This document shows positions 23,997-33,097 of a stretch of 45,252 bases of DNA, piece by piece. Position numbers and translations under genes: made by a program. How positions within the stretch are numbered: the first letter of the stretch is position 1; each line of letters begins with the position of its first letter. The notes under the pieces were generated by a model. The model did not search any database and was not told the origin of the DNA. It worked only from the letters and a program-made list of their open reading frames with translations. The stretch comes from an uncultured Croceitalea sp. (lineage in GTDB: Bacteria; Bacteroidota; Bacteroidia; Flavobacteriales; Flavobacteriaceae), in NCBI GenBank assembly GCA_937926215.1, contig CALEYA010000060.1:1-45252 (forward strand), read 5' to 3'.

Positions 23997-24179
23997 AAAT
24001 TGGGGTGATTTGTGGGGTTAAATCATCGGCAAATTACATAAAAAACACGGTGAGATGCAACAAAAGATGTAAACATGGTATATTTTGTTGTGTAATCAGT
24101 AATAGGCGTGATGTAGGGTCGCATTAAATTTTTATTGTTAATAACTTCTTAACCTTATAACGAACATTTTCTAATTTTC

Positions 24180-24210
24180 TTGTAAAAGGCATTAAATATG
24201 TTTACTTTTG
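24180..24210 (+). promoter_or_regulatory. promoter of the rpsF-rpsR-rplI operon
   Basis: TTG at 24180-24182 and TACTTTTG at 24203-24210 are 20 bp apart, a textbook Bacteroidota promoter. Transcription would begin near 24216, giving a leader of about 18 bases. It also shows that the rpsF start is the ATG at 24234 and not an in-frame ATG at 24198, which would lie inside the promoter. Confidence 0.75.
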
Positions 24211-24233
24211 CGCTCCTTAAAATAAATGTATAT

Positions 24234-24572
24234 ATGAACCATTACGAAACTGTTTTCATTTTGAATCCCGTTCTGTCTGAAGACCAGATAGAGGAAACAG
24301 TTAAGAAATTTGAGAATTTCTTAATTAAGCATGGCGCCAAAATGGTGGCCAAAGAGAATTGGGGGCTAAAAAAATTAGCGTATCCCATACAGAACAAGAA
24401 AAGTGGTTTTTACCACTTGTTTGAATTTGCCGCTCCAGGTGAGGCCATTGGCCCATACGAGTTGGAGTTCAGAAGAGATGAACGCATCATGCGCTTTTTA
24501 ACCGTTAAGCTGGACAAGCACGCAGTGTCTTGGGCAGAGAGAAGAAGAACTAAATTAAAGACTAAAGCATAG
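24234..24572 (+). CDS. rpsF: 30S ribosomal protein bS6
   Basis: The 112-residue protein begins [20 protein letters not shown] and contains [20 protein letters not shown] and the C-terminal [16 protein letters not shown], all typical of bS6, which binds the central domain of 16S rRNA with bS18. I use the ATG at 24234, supported by family alignment and by the promoter that precedes it. It is first in a three-gene operon with rpsR and rplI, the usual order in Bacteroidota. Confidence 0.96.
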   Translation: MNHYETVFILNPVLSEDQIEETVKKFENFLIKHGAKMVAKENWGLKKLAYPIQNKKSGFYHLFEFAAPGEAIGPYELEFRRDERIMRFLTVKLDKHAVSWAERRRTKLKTKA

Positions 24573-24574
24573 TT

Positions 24575-24871
24575 ATGTCATCAATAGAACAACAGGCAAA
24601 ATCGAAAAAAGATGGGGAAATCAGGTATTTGACCCCATTGAACATAGAGACCAATAAGCAAAAGAAGTATTGTCGTTTTAAGAAATCCGGTATCAAGTAT
24701 ATCGATTATAAAGACCCGGACTTCTTAATGAAATTGGTCAATGAGCAAGGCAAATTGTTGCCCAGAAGACTTACTGGAACTTCTTTAAAGTACCAAAGAA
24801 AAGTTGCACAGGCTGTAAAAAGGGCGCGTCATTTGGCATTGATGCCATACGTAGGTGATATGTTGAAATAA
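24575..24871 (+). CDS. rpsR: 30S ribosomal protein bS18
   Basis: The 98-residue protein has the bS18 core: [53 protein letters not shown]. One Cys is present in the YCRF stretch, but not the four-Cys zinc site of some bS18 forms. It follows rpsF by two bases and pairs with bS6 in the platform of the small subunit. Confidence 0.96.
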   Translation: MSSIEQQAKSKKDGEIRYLTPLNIETNKQKKYCRFKKSGIKYIDYKDPDFLMKLVNEQGKLLPRRLTGTSLKYQRKVAQAVKRARHLALMPYVGDMLK

Positions 24872-24885
24872 AAAAGACGGAAGAC

Positions 24886-25338
24886 ATGGAATTGATTTTA
24901 AAAGAAGACGTACAAGATTTAGGCTTTAAGGATGACTTGGTAACCGTTAAGAACGGCTACGGCAGAAATTACTTAATACCACAAGGATTGGCAGCTTTGG
25001 CTACCCCTTCCGCTAAAAAGGTACTTGCAGAGAATTTAAGGCAACGTGCACATAAGGAGAAGAAGGTAATCGATGAAGCCAATGCCATAGCAGAGGCCTT
25101 AAAAGGCTTGGAAATTAAAATACCTGCCAAAGTAGGTGCCGGGGACAAACTGTTTGGTTCCGTTACCAATATAGATTTGGTGACCTCATTGGAAAAAGCC
25201 GGTCAGAGTATCGATCGCAAATTCATTAATATTCAAGGGGGTTCCGTAAAAAGGACCGGCCCATATAACGCTAAAATTCGCCTTCATAGGGAGGTTGTCG
25301 TAGACTTTCCTTTTGAGGTGGTCGCTGAAGCCAAATAA
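24886..25338 (+). CDS. rplI: 50S ribosomal protein bL9
   Basis: The 150-residue protein starts MELILKEDVQDLGFKDDLVTVKNGYGRNYLIPQ, the bL9 N-domain that binds 23S rRNA near the L1 stalk, followed by a long connecting helix and a C-domain with KLFGSVTN and the final VVVDFPFEVV. Length is normal. It closes the operon and is followed by an intrinsic terminator. Confidence 0.96.
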   Translation: MELILKEDVQDLGFKDDLVTVKNGYGRNYLIPQGLAALATPSAKKVLAENLRQRAHKEKKVIDEANAIAEALKGLEIKIPAKVGAGDKLFGSVTNIDLVTSLEKAGQSIDRKFINIQGGSVKRTGPYNAKIRLHREVVVDFPFEVVAEAK

Positions 25339-25364
25339 TGGTGGATTTTTAGTTGATAACTTGC

Positions 25365-25394
25365 AAAGAGCTGCCCATGTGCAGCTCTTTTTTT
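25365..25394 (+). terminator. intrinsic terminator of the ribosomal operon
   Basis: AAAGAGCTGC and GCAGCTCTTT form a perfect 10-bp stem around a 6-nt loop, followed by more T's (25388-25394). It separates rplI from the downstream receptor gene. Confidence 0.9.
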
Positions 25395-25435
25395 ATGCTA
25401 ATTTCGCAAAATTACGAACCCAATTTAACACAACT

Positions 25436-28400
25436 ATGATGAAAAAAACCATGCTTATGGTACTGTTAGTCCTCCTAACCGTAACCACTGCTTTTTCCCA
25501 AGTGACCACCTCCAATATTAGGGGAACCGTGGTTGATGACCAAGACGTACCGCTTTTAGGGGCCAACGTAGTAGCCTTACACACCCCAACGGGCACAAAG
25601 TATGGTGCTATTACCAATGATAAAGGCCGATTTAACTTATTGAATTTAAGGGTTGGGGGACCTTATGAAGTAACAATTTCTTATGTTGGCTATCAGGAAC
25701 AGAAAGACACCGGTCTTTACCTTTCCTTAGGTAATACGGTAACCTTAAATGTACAGTTGCTGTCCAGCAGCCAACAATTGGATGAAGTAGTCGTTGTTTC
25801 TGACCGTTCCGGAACCTTTAATGATGACCGTACCGGTTCTGAAACCAATATCGGGGAACGCGAGCTTCGCAGACTTCCGACCATATCACGTTCCCAAGCA
25901 GATTTTACCCGTTTGGAACCTTCTGCCTCCAGTGATGGTATTTCCTTTGGGGGTAGAAACAACCAGTTCAACAACTTTTCCTTGGACGGGTCAATTTTTA
26001 ATAACCCTTTCGGATTGGACGCGCCAACACCCGGTGGACAATCCAATGCACAACCCATTTCGTTGGACGCTATTGACCAGGTTCAGGTTTCTTTGGCTCC
26101 TTATGATGTTAGGCAAGCTGGGTTTACAGGTGCTGCCGTAAATGCGGTAACCAAAAGTGGTACTAATGAATTTAAAGGAACGGTATACAGTTTCTTCCGT
26201 AACCAAGACCTTACCGGAAGTAAAGTTTCCGGGGAGGACATTTTTGTACCAGAATTGAACCAAACACAATATGGTATCAGTATTGGCGGTCCCATTGTAA
26301 AGGACAAACTCTTTTTCTTTGCCAATTTTGAGATAGATGATAGAGAAGATTTAGGTTCCAATTTCTTTGCGGATAGGGGACAAGGTGGCAACAATGTCTC
26401 CCGCGTCTCTGCATCGGATTTACAATTGGTTTCCGACGCTTTGTCCGGATTAGGATACGAAACCGGACCGTTTGAAGGCTTCCTTTTAGGATCGGAATCT
26501 ACAAAAGGGATTGTTAAGTTGGATTGGAACATCAATGACAACAACCGTTTGGCCTTAATCTACAATTTCTTGGACGCCAGCAGGGATTTAACCGCAAATC
26601 CATTGGCTATAGGAAGAAGGGGGCCAGATTTCACCACCTTACAGTTTGCCAATAGTGGCTACCGCATCAACAATGAGATTAGCTCTTGGTTAGCGGAATT
26701 GAACTCTACTTTAGGGGAAGGAACGGCAGTAAACAAGTTGCAAATAGGCTATACCCGTTTTAATGATTTTAGAGATCCTTTTTCAACTCCCGCACCACCT
26801 ATTAATATCCAGCAAGATGGTGTACGTGCCATAGTTGCGGGCCACGAACCGTTTTCCATCAACAACCAATTGGAACAGCGGGTATTTCAGATTACGAATA
26901 ACATCAGTTTCTTTTCCGGAAACCATACGGTAACCGCCGGTTTCTCTTTTGAACGGTTCGATTTTTTCAACTCCTTTAATTTAGGGACCTATACTTTTTT
27001 CAATGAAAATGGAGGGGTAGGTACCTTTGCTCCGGATTTTCCTAGTGTACAAGCGTTCTTGGATGCCGTTGATAATGGTTTAGTTGGAGCCGGAATCAAC
27101 AACGCGGAAGCTATATTTAACGCCAACAATGCCGTACCTGTTGGAACTCCGGGAGGATGGTCCTTAGCGGAAACAGAGGTTGGGCAATTGGCTTTCTATG
27201 TTCAAGATGAATGGGATGTCGCGGATAATTTTAAATTAACCTATGGTTTACGGGCAGATAGACCATTGTATTTCAACACTTTGGACCGCATTAATGAGAA
27301 TATTGAGCGTGCACCGGCTTTTGTTCCGGGCATTCCCTACTTTGATGAAAATAACAACCCTATCTCATTAGATTCTAGGGATTTACCGGATAATTCTATC
27401 TTATGGTCCCCAAGAATCGGATTTAACTGGGATGTCAAGAACGACCAAACCTTTCAGGTACGGGGTGGATCAGGAATCTTCTCCGGTCGTTTTCCGTTTG
27501 TATGGGTAGGAAACCAGGTACAGAACGTAAACATCTTTTTCTTTACACCTACCAATCCTAACTTCCAATTTCCACAGGTATGGCGTTCCAATTTAGGTTT
27601 GGATTACAAATTTGACAATGGCATTGTAGCTACCACCGATCTTATCTTTACGAAGGACTTAAATGCGGCAACAACCTTTAATTTTGGGTTGCGCCAGCCT
27701 ACAGGTTCCTTGGAAGGGCCGGATACAAGACCTATATATCTTGCCGGAGAGAATACCGGAAATAGTGCTTTTGTAATTTCCAATGTGGATGAAGGGCGTT
27801 CCTTTAACTGGTCTTTTAAATTACAGAAACAGTTTGAGAATAACTTTTATGCCTTGGTGGCCTATAACTTTTTGGAAAGCTTTGATGTGAACTCCATGTC
27901 CGCAGAGATTTCAAGTGATTTGTTCGATTTAAATCCCGTTTCCGGGAATGCCAATCAAGCGCCTTTGGCCAATAGTTTGTTTGGTAACAAGCATCGCTTT
28001 ATTGGGCAGTTGAACAAGCAATGGAATTATGGAAAAGGAAAATGGGCAACTTCTATTGGTGCATTTTTTGAGTATACCTCAGGGAACCGCTTTTCATATA
28101 CTTACTCCGGTGATATTAACAATGACGGTTCGTTTACCAATGATTTGCTTTATGTGCCTACGGCAGCCGAAGTACAGCAATTGGATTTTGCGGCTCCACA
28201 ATTTCCTGGAAACCCAACAATTGAAGAACAACGTTCGGCTTTTGAAGCGTTCATCCAGCAAGATGAGTACTTAAGTGCCCGAAGGGGAGGGTTAGCCGGA
28301 AGAAATGATTTGACTACTCCTTGGACTGGAAGATGGGACGTGAAAATCCTACAAGATTTGAATTTTGGAGGGTTAGGTAAAAACCAAAATACGTTACAAT

Positions 28401-28627
28401 TAAGTTTGGATATTTTGAATTTTGGAAACCTGTTGAACTCCAATTGGGGTGTAGTACAATTACCAAGATCTACCCAGCCTATTGGGGTTAACGTAGTAGT
28501 AGATGAAAATGCAGGTACCAGTACCCCTGTCTTTAGTTTTGATCCATCGCAAACGGAAACTTTTGTAGATAGCTTTGATTTGCCTTCCAGATGGCAAGCC
28601 CAAGTTGGATTGCGTTATATATTTTAG
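25436..28627 (+). CDS. Oar-like TonB-dependent outer-membrane receptor
   Basis: The 1063-residue protein has a signal peptide (ending TAFSQ), a CarboxypepD_reg-like domain (about 27-110: IRGTVVDDQDVPLLGANVVAL and on to YVGYQEQ), a plug domain (about 120-235 with SFGGRNNQFNNFSLDGS) and a long beta-barrel ending in an aromatic residue (QAQVGLRYIF). The plug pattern and large size match the Oar family. In Myxococcus xanthus Oar is needed for development and for secretion of the protease PopC; other members are abundant surface proteins. I start at the first ATG of the MM pair at 25436 because the signal peptide begins there; the frame is open further upstream only through the terminator. No SusD gene follows. 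Confidence 0.9.
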   Translation: MMKKTMLMVLLVLLTVTTAFSQVTTSNIRGTVVDDQDVPLLGANVVALHTPTGTKYGAITNDKGRFNLLNLRVGGPYEVTISYVGYQEQKDTGLYLSLGNTVTLNVQLLSSSQQLDEVVVVSDRSGTFNDDRTGSETNIGERELRRLPTISRSQADFTRLEPSASSDGISFGGRNNQFNNFSLDGSIFNNPFGLDAPTPGGQSNAQPISLDAIDQVQVSLAPYDVRQAGFTGAAVNAVTKSGTNEFKGTVYSFFRNQDLTGSKVSGEDIFVPELNQTQYGISIGGPIVKDKLFFFANFEIDDREDLGSNFFADRGQGGNNVSRVSASDLQLVSDALSGLGYETGPFEGFLLGSESTKGIVKLDWNINDNNRLALIYNFLDASRDLTANPLAIGRRGPDFTTLQFANSGYRINNEISSWLAELNSTLGEGTAVNKLQIGYTRFNDFRDPFSTPAPPINIQQDGVRAIVAGHEPFSINNQLEQRVFQITNNISFFSGNHTVTAGFSFERFDFFNSFNLGTYTFFNENGGVGTFAPDFPSVQAFLDAVDNGLVGAGINNAEAIFNANNAVPVGTPGGWSLAETEVGQLAFYVQDEWDVADNFKLTYGLRADRPLYFNTLDRINENIERAPAFVPGIPYFDENNNPISLDSRDLPDNSILWSPRIGFNWDVKNDQTFQVRGGSGIFSGRFPFVWVGNQVQNVNIFFFTPTNPNFQFPQVWRSNLGLDYKFDNGIVATTDLIFTKDLNAATTFNFGLRQPTGSLEGPDTRPIYLAGENTGNSAFVISNVDEGRSFNWSFKLQKQFENNFYALVAYNFLESFDVNSMSAEISSDLFDLNPVSGNANQAPLANSLFGNKHRFIGQLNKQWNYGKGKWATSIGAFFEYTSGNRFSYTYSGDINNDGSFTNDLLYVPTAAEVQQLDFAAPQFPGNPTIEEQRSAFEAFIQQDEYLSARRGGLAGRNDLTTPWTGRWDVKILQDLNFGGLGKNQNTLQLSLDILNFGNLLNSNWGVVQLPRSTQPIGVNVVVDENAGTSTPVFSFDPSQTETFVDSFDLPSRWQAQVGLRYIF

Positions 28628-28648
28628 TAAAACATTTTTTCAATCCTA

Positions 28649-28680
28649 AAAAAGCCCCGTCATTTATGACGGGGCTTTTT
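28649..28680 (+). terminator. strong intrinsic terminator after the Oar-like receptor
   Basis: A 14-bp perfect stem (AAAAAGCCCCGTCA with TGACGGGGCTTTTT) closes a TTTA loop. The A-rich left side makes it look bidirectional, but only the plus strand has a gene to end. Confidence 0.92.
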
Positions 28681-28702
28681 AAATATTATAAGCCACCTTT
28701 CC

Positions 28703-28710
28703 TATTTTTG
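28703..28710 (+). promoter_or_regulatory. -7 box placed four bases before the next ATG (leaderless promoter candidate)
   Basis: TATTTTTG matches TAnnTTTG exactly and ends at 28710; the ATG of the next gene is at 28715. With a start point about 6 nt after the box the mRNA would begin at or next to the start codon. The -33 region shows only a T-run near 28677-28680. Confidence 0.6.
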
Positions 28711-28714
28711 CAGA

Positions 28715-29185
28715 ATGAAATACACCAGACTTTCAAAAGAACAGTTCGAAGAGTTGCACCAGGAGTTTGCCAATTTTTTGGCAACACAATCCATTACCGC
28801 AGCGGAATGGACCAAATTGAAGGAAGAAAAACCGGAAGTTGCCGAACAGGAACTGGATGTTTTTAGTGATTTAATCTGGGAAGGGGTGCTGGGAAAGGTG
28901 ATGTATTTGGAAAATATTTCTGAACGACAAATGCACCTCTTTGAGCTAAAGGAGAAGGAAATGAAATTGATTTCCGTTAAAGTAATGAATCCAGAGATTG
29001 ATTTACGAACTAAAATTGGTTTCGATTGGTTCAAGCGTAATTTTCAATCGGATTTTGTAGAGTATTTGACGGCGGCAAAGGCGTATACAGCCGATAAGAA
29101 CGCGGATAAATTTGAATTGATAAGACAAGGTGCCGTAATAACCAAAGGGCAATTGTACCAGTGGTTTGATGATATCATTTCCTAA
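28715..29185 (+). CDS. conserved flavobacterial protein, DUF6495-like
   Basis: The 156-residue protein is soluble and mostly helical, with no signal peptide. The start MKYTRLSKEQFEELHQEFANFLATQSI and the middle VFSDLIWEGVLGKVMYLENIS resemble a family I recall as DUF6495, found in Flavobacteriia and without known function. The family assignment is from memory of the pattern and should be checked. It lies between the Oar-like receptor and hisS on the same strand. Confidence 0.75.
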   Translation: MKYTRLSKEQFEELHQEFANFLATQSITAAEWTKLKEEKPEVAEQELDVFSDLIWEGVLGKVMYLENISERQMHLFELKEKEMKLISVKVMNPEIDLRTKIGFDWFKRNFQSDFVEYLTAAKAYTADKNADKFELIRQGAVITKGQLYQWFDDIIS

Positions 29186-29228
29186 CATGGACACTTAAAG
29201 TTGCAATAATGGTTTAAACAATCCACTC

Positions 29229-29259
29229 TTGTAGGGGAGTTAGGGTAGGCCTATATTTG
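29229..29259 (+). promoter_or_regulatory. promoter of hisS (TTG-20-TATATTTG)
   Basis: TTG at 29229-29231 and TATATTTG at 29252-29259 are separated by 20 bp, the ideal Bacteroidota spacing. The start point would be about 29265, giving a leader of roughly 10 bases before the ATG at 29276. Confidence 0.75.
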
Positions 29260-29275
29260 CACGATAATTTATACT

Positions 29276-30646
29276 ATGGCCCAAAAACCATCCATCCCTA
29301 AAGGAACACGGGACTTTTCACCAGCAGAAGTTGCCAAGCGTAACTTTATTATCGGTACCATAAAAGAACAATTTGAACTTTTTGGTTTTCAGCCTATTGA
29401 AACCCCAAGCTTTGAGAATTCTGAAACGCTATTGGGTAAATATGGGGAAGAGGGTGATCGGCTTATTTTCAAAATATTGAATTCCGGGGATTTTATATCA
29501 AAAGTGGACGATGTTACCTACAGTTCAAAAAAATCCAGTTCATTGGCCCCTAAAATCACGGAGAAGGCCTTACGGTACGATCTTACGGTCCCTTTTGCAA
29601 GATATGTGGTCATGCACCAGAATGAAATAGATTTCCCCTTTAAGCGCTATCAAATACAACCTGTTTGGCGGGCGGATAGGCCCCAAAAGGGAAGATTCAG
29701 GGAGTTTTATCAGTGCGACGCAGATATTGTGGGTGCCAATAGTTTGCTACAAGAGGTGGAGTTGGTGCAATTGTACGATGCCGTGTTCACTAATTTGGGT
29801 CTTGAAGGTACCATAGTAAAGATGAATAACAGAAAGGTCCTATCCGGTATTGCGGAGGTTATTGGGGCCAAACAACTGTTGGTCGATTTTACCGTGGCCT
29901 TGGATAAATTGGATAAAATAGGGGAGGACAAGGTAAAAGAAGAAATGCTATCCAAAGGGATTTCTGAAAGTGCGATTACCAAGGCGGCACCCTTGTTTGC
30001 GATGGCAGGTAGCGCAACGGAACAATTGGAACAATTGGAAACCTTATTACAGGATTCCGAAATGGGCATGGCCGGAATACACGAGCTAAAGAAAATTTTG
30101 ACCACGGTTGAAGAATTGGGCCTTAAATCTGCAAAACTGCAATTGGATGTAACCTTGGCAAGGGGACTGAATTATTATACGGGGGCTATTTTTGAAGTTT
30201 CCGCGCCCAATGGGGTTACTATGGGTTCTATTGGTGGTGGAGGCAGGTATGATGACCTCACCGGTATTTTTGGCCTTAAGGACGTTAGTGGCGTTGGTAT
30301 CTCCTTTGGATTGGATCGCATTTATCTGGTTCTGGAAGAATTAAACCTTTTCCCTAAGGCGGTGGACCAATCCCTACAAGTTTTATGTCTGAATTTTGGA
30401 CAAAAAGAGGCACTTGCCGCTTTAAAACTCGTTTCCAAATTGCGGGAGCAAGGTATTAAAGCCGATTTGTACCCGTCCGCGACCAAGGTTCAAAAGCAAT
30501 TTAAATATGCCGATAAACGCAACGTGCCGTTTGTAATTATCATTGGTGCGGAAGAATTGGCGCGAAATGAATTTATACTTAAGGACATGGCTAGCGGTGG
30601 GCAAAAGAGTTGTTCGTTGGACGATAACCCTTCTTCGTTTTTTTAA
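29276..30646 (+). CDS. hisS: histidine--tRNA ligase
   Basis: The 456-residue class II synthetase charges tRNA-His. It shows KGTRDFSPAE near the start, motif 2 around FKRYQIQPVWRADRPQKGRFREFYQCD, the HisRS-specific LARGLNYYTGAIFEV, the GGGGRYDDL stretch and motif 3 (GVGISFGLDRIYLVL), and then the anticodon-binding domain (about 370-456). Length fits the family. It ends 8 bp from the convergent Nudix gene. Confidence 0.95.
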   Translation: MAQKPSIPKGTRDFSPAEVAKRNFIIGTIKEQFELFGFQPIETPSFENSETLLGKYGEEGDRLIFKILNSGDFISKVDDVTYSSKKSSSLAPKITEKALRYDLTVPFARYVVMHQNEIDFPFKRYQIQPVWRADRPQKGRFREFYQCDADIVGANSLLQEVELVQLYDAVFTNLGLEGTIVKMNNRKVLSGIAEVIGAKQLLVDFTVALDKLDKIGEDKVKEEMLSKGISESAITKAAPLFAMAGSATEQLEQLETLLQDSEMGMAGIHELKKILTTVEELGLKSAKLQLDVTLARGLNYYTGAIFEVSAPNGVTMGSIGGGGRYDDLTGIFGLKDVSGVGISFGLDRIYLVLEELNLFPKAVDQSLQVLCLNFGQKEALAALKLVSKLREQGIKADLYPSATKVQKQFKYADKRNVPFVIIIGAEELARNEFILKDMASGGQKSCSLDDNPSSFF

Positions 30647-30654
30647 TAAACCGG

Positions 30655-31194
30655 CTAGATTCGGGATTCGATTTCCAAAATGATCCGTTGATACCTTTGT
30701 TCTGAATTGGGTACTAAATCAGGATGTTCCGTTGCTACCCATTCCCTGAATTCGTCCAAGGTAATCCACTGTAATGCCTCAACTTCGCTATCCTGCTTTT
30801 TAAGGATTGTTTTATCATCCAACAAGCACAGAAAGGTATGATTGAATTCCCGATCAAAAATGGTTTCTGAATGGCGTTTTTCCGATTTAAACACAGCGAT
30901 TTTTTCAAGCTTGTCTGCGGTAATCAGCACCCCAATTTCTTCTACTACCTCTCTAATTGCACCAGTTACAATAGACTCCCCAGCACCTATATGGCCGGCG
31001 ACGGAGATATCCCATTTAAGGGGAAAGGTTTCTTTATACCTGCCCCTTTGCTGTAAGAGGATCGTTCCCTTCTTACTGTAACACCAAACGTGTACGGTGG
31101 GGTGGAACCACCCTTTGGCATGGGCTTCGGACTTTAATGCCGTCTTTCCCGTGGAATTTCCATCCTGATCAAGAATATCAACAAGTTCATCCAT
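30655..31194 (-). CDS. Nudix hydrolase, IDI/YfcD-like
   Basis: The 179-residue protein has a full Nudix box, GAGESIVTGAIREVVEEIG (70-88), in the wider context of the YfcD / isopentenyl-diphosphate isomerase-like subgroup: ELVDILDQDGNSTGKTALKSEAHAKGW at the start and HPTVHVWCYSKKGTILLQQRG. It likely hydrolyses a nucleoside diphosphate derivative; true isomerase activity is unlikely to be inferred. It precedes no gene on its strand other than hisS in the opposite direction, and follows the M42 peptidase gene by 30 bp. Confidence 0.88.
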   Translation of the reverse strand: MDELVDILDQDGNSTGKTALKSEAHAKGWFHPTVHVWCYSKKGTILLQQRGRYKETFPLKWDISVAGHIGAGESIVTGAIREVVEEIGVLITADKLEKIAVFKSEKRHSETIFDREFNHTFLCLLDDKTILKKQDSEVEALQWITLDEFREWVATEHPDLVPNSEQRYQRIILEIESRI

Positions 31195-31224
31195 TGCCCA
31201 ATTTTAGTAGCTTTTGATGATTTC

Positions 31225-32313
31225 CTAGTCGAAATAACTAAAAGTCTCCCCGGATTTTATGGTTAAAAGTGTTTCGTAAATAAGGCGAATCACATTTTCA
31301 ACATCATCCTTATGGACCGTTTCCACCGTGGTATGCATGTAACGCAAGGGTAAGGAGATCAAGGCAGAAGCTACCCCACCATTGCTATAGGCAAAGGCAT
31401 CCGTGTCCGTACCGGTATATCGAGAATTCGCGGCACGTTGAAAAGGAATGTTGTTCGCTTCCGCCGCTTCAATAATACGGTCGCGCAATTTTTGCTGTAC
31501 GGCCGGGGCGTACGCAATAACAGGCCCTTTACCCATGGCACAGTCGCCTTGGACCTTTTTTTCGATCATGGGGGTTGTGGTATCGTGTGTGACATCCGTA
31601 ACTATGGCTACATTGGGCTTGATCCTTTGTGTGATCATCTCCGCACCACGCAAACCTATTTCTTCCTGTACGGAATTGGTGATGTAGAGTCCAAAAGGAA
31701 GTTTTTTCTTGTTTTCATGGAGTAAGCGGGCCACTTCCGCAATCATAAAACCACCGGCCCGGTTATCCAATGCCCGGCAAACGAATTTGTCCTTGTTGAG
31801 TATATGGAATTCATCAGGATAGGTGATGACACAGCCTACATGGACGCCCATTTTTTCTACTTCTTCCTTATCCTTCGCACCTATATCAATAAAAATGTTG
31901 TCCTGTTTTGGGGCTTCTTCCTTGCCGCTTTTGCGGGTGTGGATGGCTGGCCATCCAAATACACCCTTGACCACACCGTTCTTGGTATGGATGTTTACCC
32001 ATTTTGACGGTGCTATTTGGTGATCACTACCTCCATTACGTATGACATATAGCAAACCATTATCGGTAATATAGTTGACATACCAAGAAATCTCATCGGA
32101 ATGCCCTTCGATGACGACCTTGTATTCCGCTTCGGGATTTATAACGGCAACTGCCGTTCCGTAGGTATCCGTTATAAATTCATCCACATAAGGTTTTAGA
32201 TACTCCATCCAAATTTTTTGTCCTTCCCACTCATATCCGGTAGGGGATGCATTGTTCAAATACTTTTCAAAAAATTTTAAGGATTTATCCGTGATGATTT
32301 TAGCATCTGCCAT
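31225..32313 (-). CDS. M42 family metallopeptidase (glutamyl aminopeptidase/endoglucanase type)
   Basis: The 362-residue protein is a cytosolic di-metal aminopeptidase of the PepA/FrvX/TET group. Likely metal ligands are His71 (EGHSDE), Asp183 (ALDNRAGG), Glu218 or Asp240 (VTDVTHD) and His327 (YMHTTVE), with Glu217 in SVQEEIG as the general base. Such enzymes form large dodecameric complexes that trim peptides. A -7 box (TAAGTTTG) lies just upstream. It is divergent from the DUF4294 gene. Confidence 0.92.
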   Translation of the reverse strand: MADAKIITDKSLKFFEKYLNNASPTGYEWEGQKIWMEYLKPYVDEFITDTYGTAVAVINPEAEYKVVIEGHSDEISWYVNYITDNGLLYVIRNGGSDHQIAPSKWVNIHTKNGVVKGVFGWPAIHTRKSGKEEAPKQDNIFIDIGAKDKEEVEKMGVHVGCVITYPDEFHILNKDKFVCRALDNRAGGFMIAEVARLLHENKKKLPFGLYITNSVQEEIGLRGAEMITQRIKPNVAIVTDVTHDTTTPMIEKKVQGDCAMGKGPVIAYAPAVQQKLRDRIIEAAEANNIPFQRAANSRYTGTDTDAFAYSNGGVASALISLPLRYMHTTVETVHKDDVENVIRLIYETLLTIKSGETFSYFD

Positions 32314-32330
32314 AGGTATGTTTTAGGGTG

Positions 32331-32338
32331 CAAACTTA
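32331..32338 (-). promoter_or_regulatory. -7 box for the M42 peptidase gene
   Basis: TAAGTTTG on the minus strand (32338 to 32331) matches TAnnTTTG exactly and gives a leader of about 12 bases before the ATG at 32313. No clear TTG is seen at -33. Confidence 0.5.
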
Positions 32339-32413
32339 CTAATATTCACTTTTATTTAATAATATACCCAAAGCTTTATCGTTACTTTTGATACTATATT
32401 TTGTATTGCAACC

Positions 32414-33097
32414 ATGCTTAAGAGAGCCCTAACCCTACTTGCTTTATTCCAGTTCGCCTTCGGTTTTTCGCAGGATGAAGCGCCTTTGGATTCCATTAGC
32501 GATTACTATGTACGGTTTGAGGGGGATTCCATCTTGTTGAGTTCCATACCCTTGGAAGAGGTCTATATTTTTGGCAAGTTGGAATTTGCCGATAAAAAAG
32601 AAAAACTTCGATACTATATACTACGACGAAAGACCTTAAAAGTATATCCTTACGCCAAATTGGCAGCGGAACGCTTGGTAGAATTAAATGATAGTATTAC
32701 GAAAATCAAGAAAAAACGACATCAAAAAAAGTACACCAAAAAAGTCCAAAAATACATTGAAGGTGAATTCTCCGATGAGCTTAAAAAATTAACTCGGACG
32801 GAAGGGCAAATTTTGGTCAAATTAATCCATCGGCAAACGGGAAGTACCGCCTTTGCCTTGGTCAAGGAGTTGCGTAGTGGCTGGCGGGCATTTTGGTACA
32901 ATACTACGGCCAAGGCCTTTAAAATCAGTTTAAAAGAAGAGTTTGTTCCAACGGAAGTCCATGAAGATTATCTCATTGAGGATATCTTACAGCGCGCTTT
33001 TGCGGGTAATCGATTGAAACGGCAAAATTCTGTTTTGGATTATGATTATGCCTCGCTCAGTAATAAATGGAAGCAAGAAAAACAACCTAAACCATAG
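32414..33097 (+). CDS. DUF4294 domain-containing exported protein
   Basis: The 227-residue protein has a signal peptide (MLKRALTLLALFQFAFGFSQ) and then the DUF4294 core: LEEVYIFGKLEFADKKEKLRYYILRRKTLKVYPYAKLA, a Lys-rich helix, LTRTEGQILVKLIHRQTGSTAFALVKELRSGWRAFWYN. The family is restricted to Bacteroidota and uncharacterised; it is frequently next to the M42 peptidase gene. TACTTTTG at 32383-32390 is a possible -7 box. Its stop codon directly abuts the stop of the convergent small membrane protein gene. Confidence 0.85.
   Translation: MLKRALTLLALFQFAFGFSQDEAPLDSISDYYVRFEGDSILLSSIPLEEVYIFGKLEFADKKEKLRYYILRRKTLKVYPYAKLAAERLVELNDSITKIKKKRHQKKYTKKVQKYIEGEFSDELKKLTRTEGQILVKLIHRQTGSTAFALVKELRSGWRAFWYNTTAKAFKISLKEEFVPTEVHEDYLIEDILQRAFAGNRLKRQNSVLDYDYASLSNKWKQEKQPKP

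Noticed and set aside
24198-24233. A 12-codon upstream extension of rpsF starting at ATG 24198
   Set aside because: It lies across a perfect -7 box, and bS6 proteins begin at the later Met ([11 protein letters not shown]).
25313-25435. A 41-codon upstream extension of the Oar-like receptor
   Set aside because: It runs back through the rplI terminator into rplI; the signal peptide begins at the ATG at 25436.
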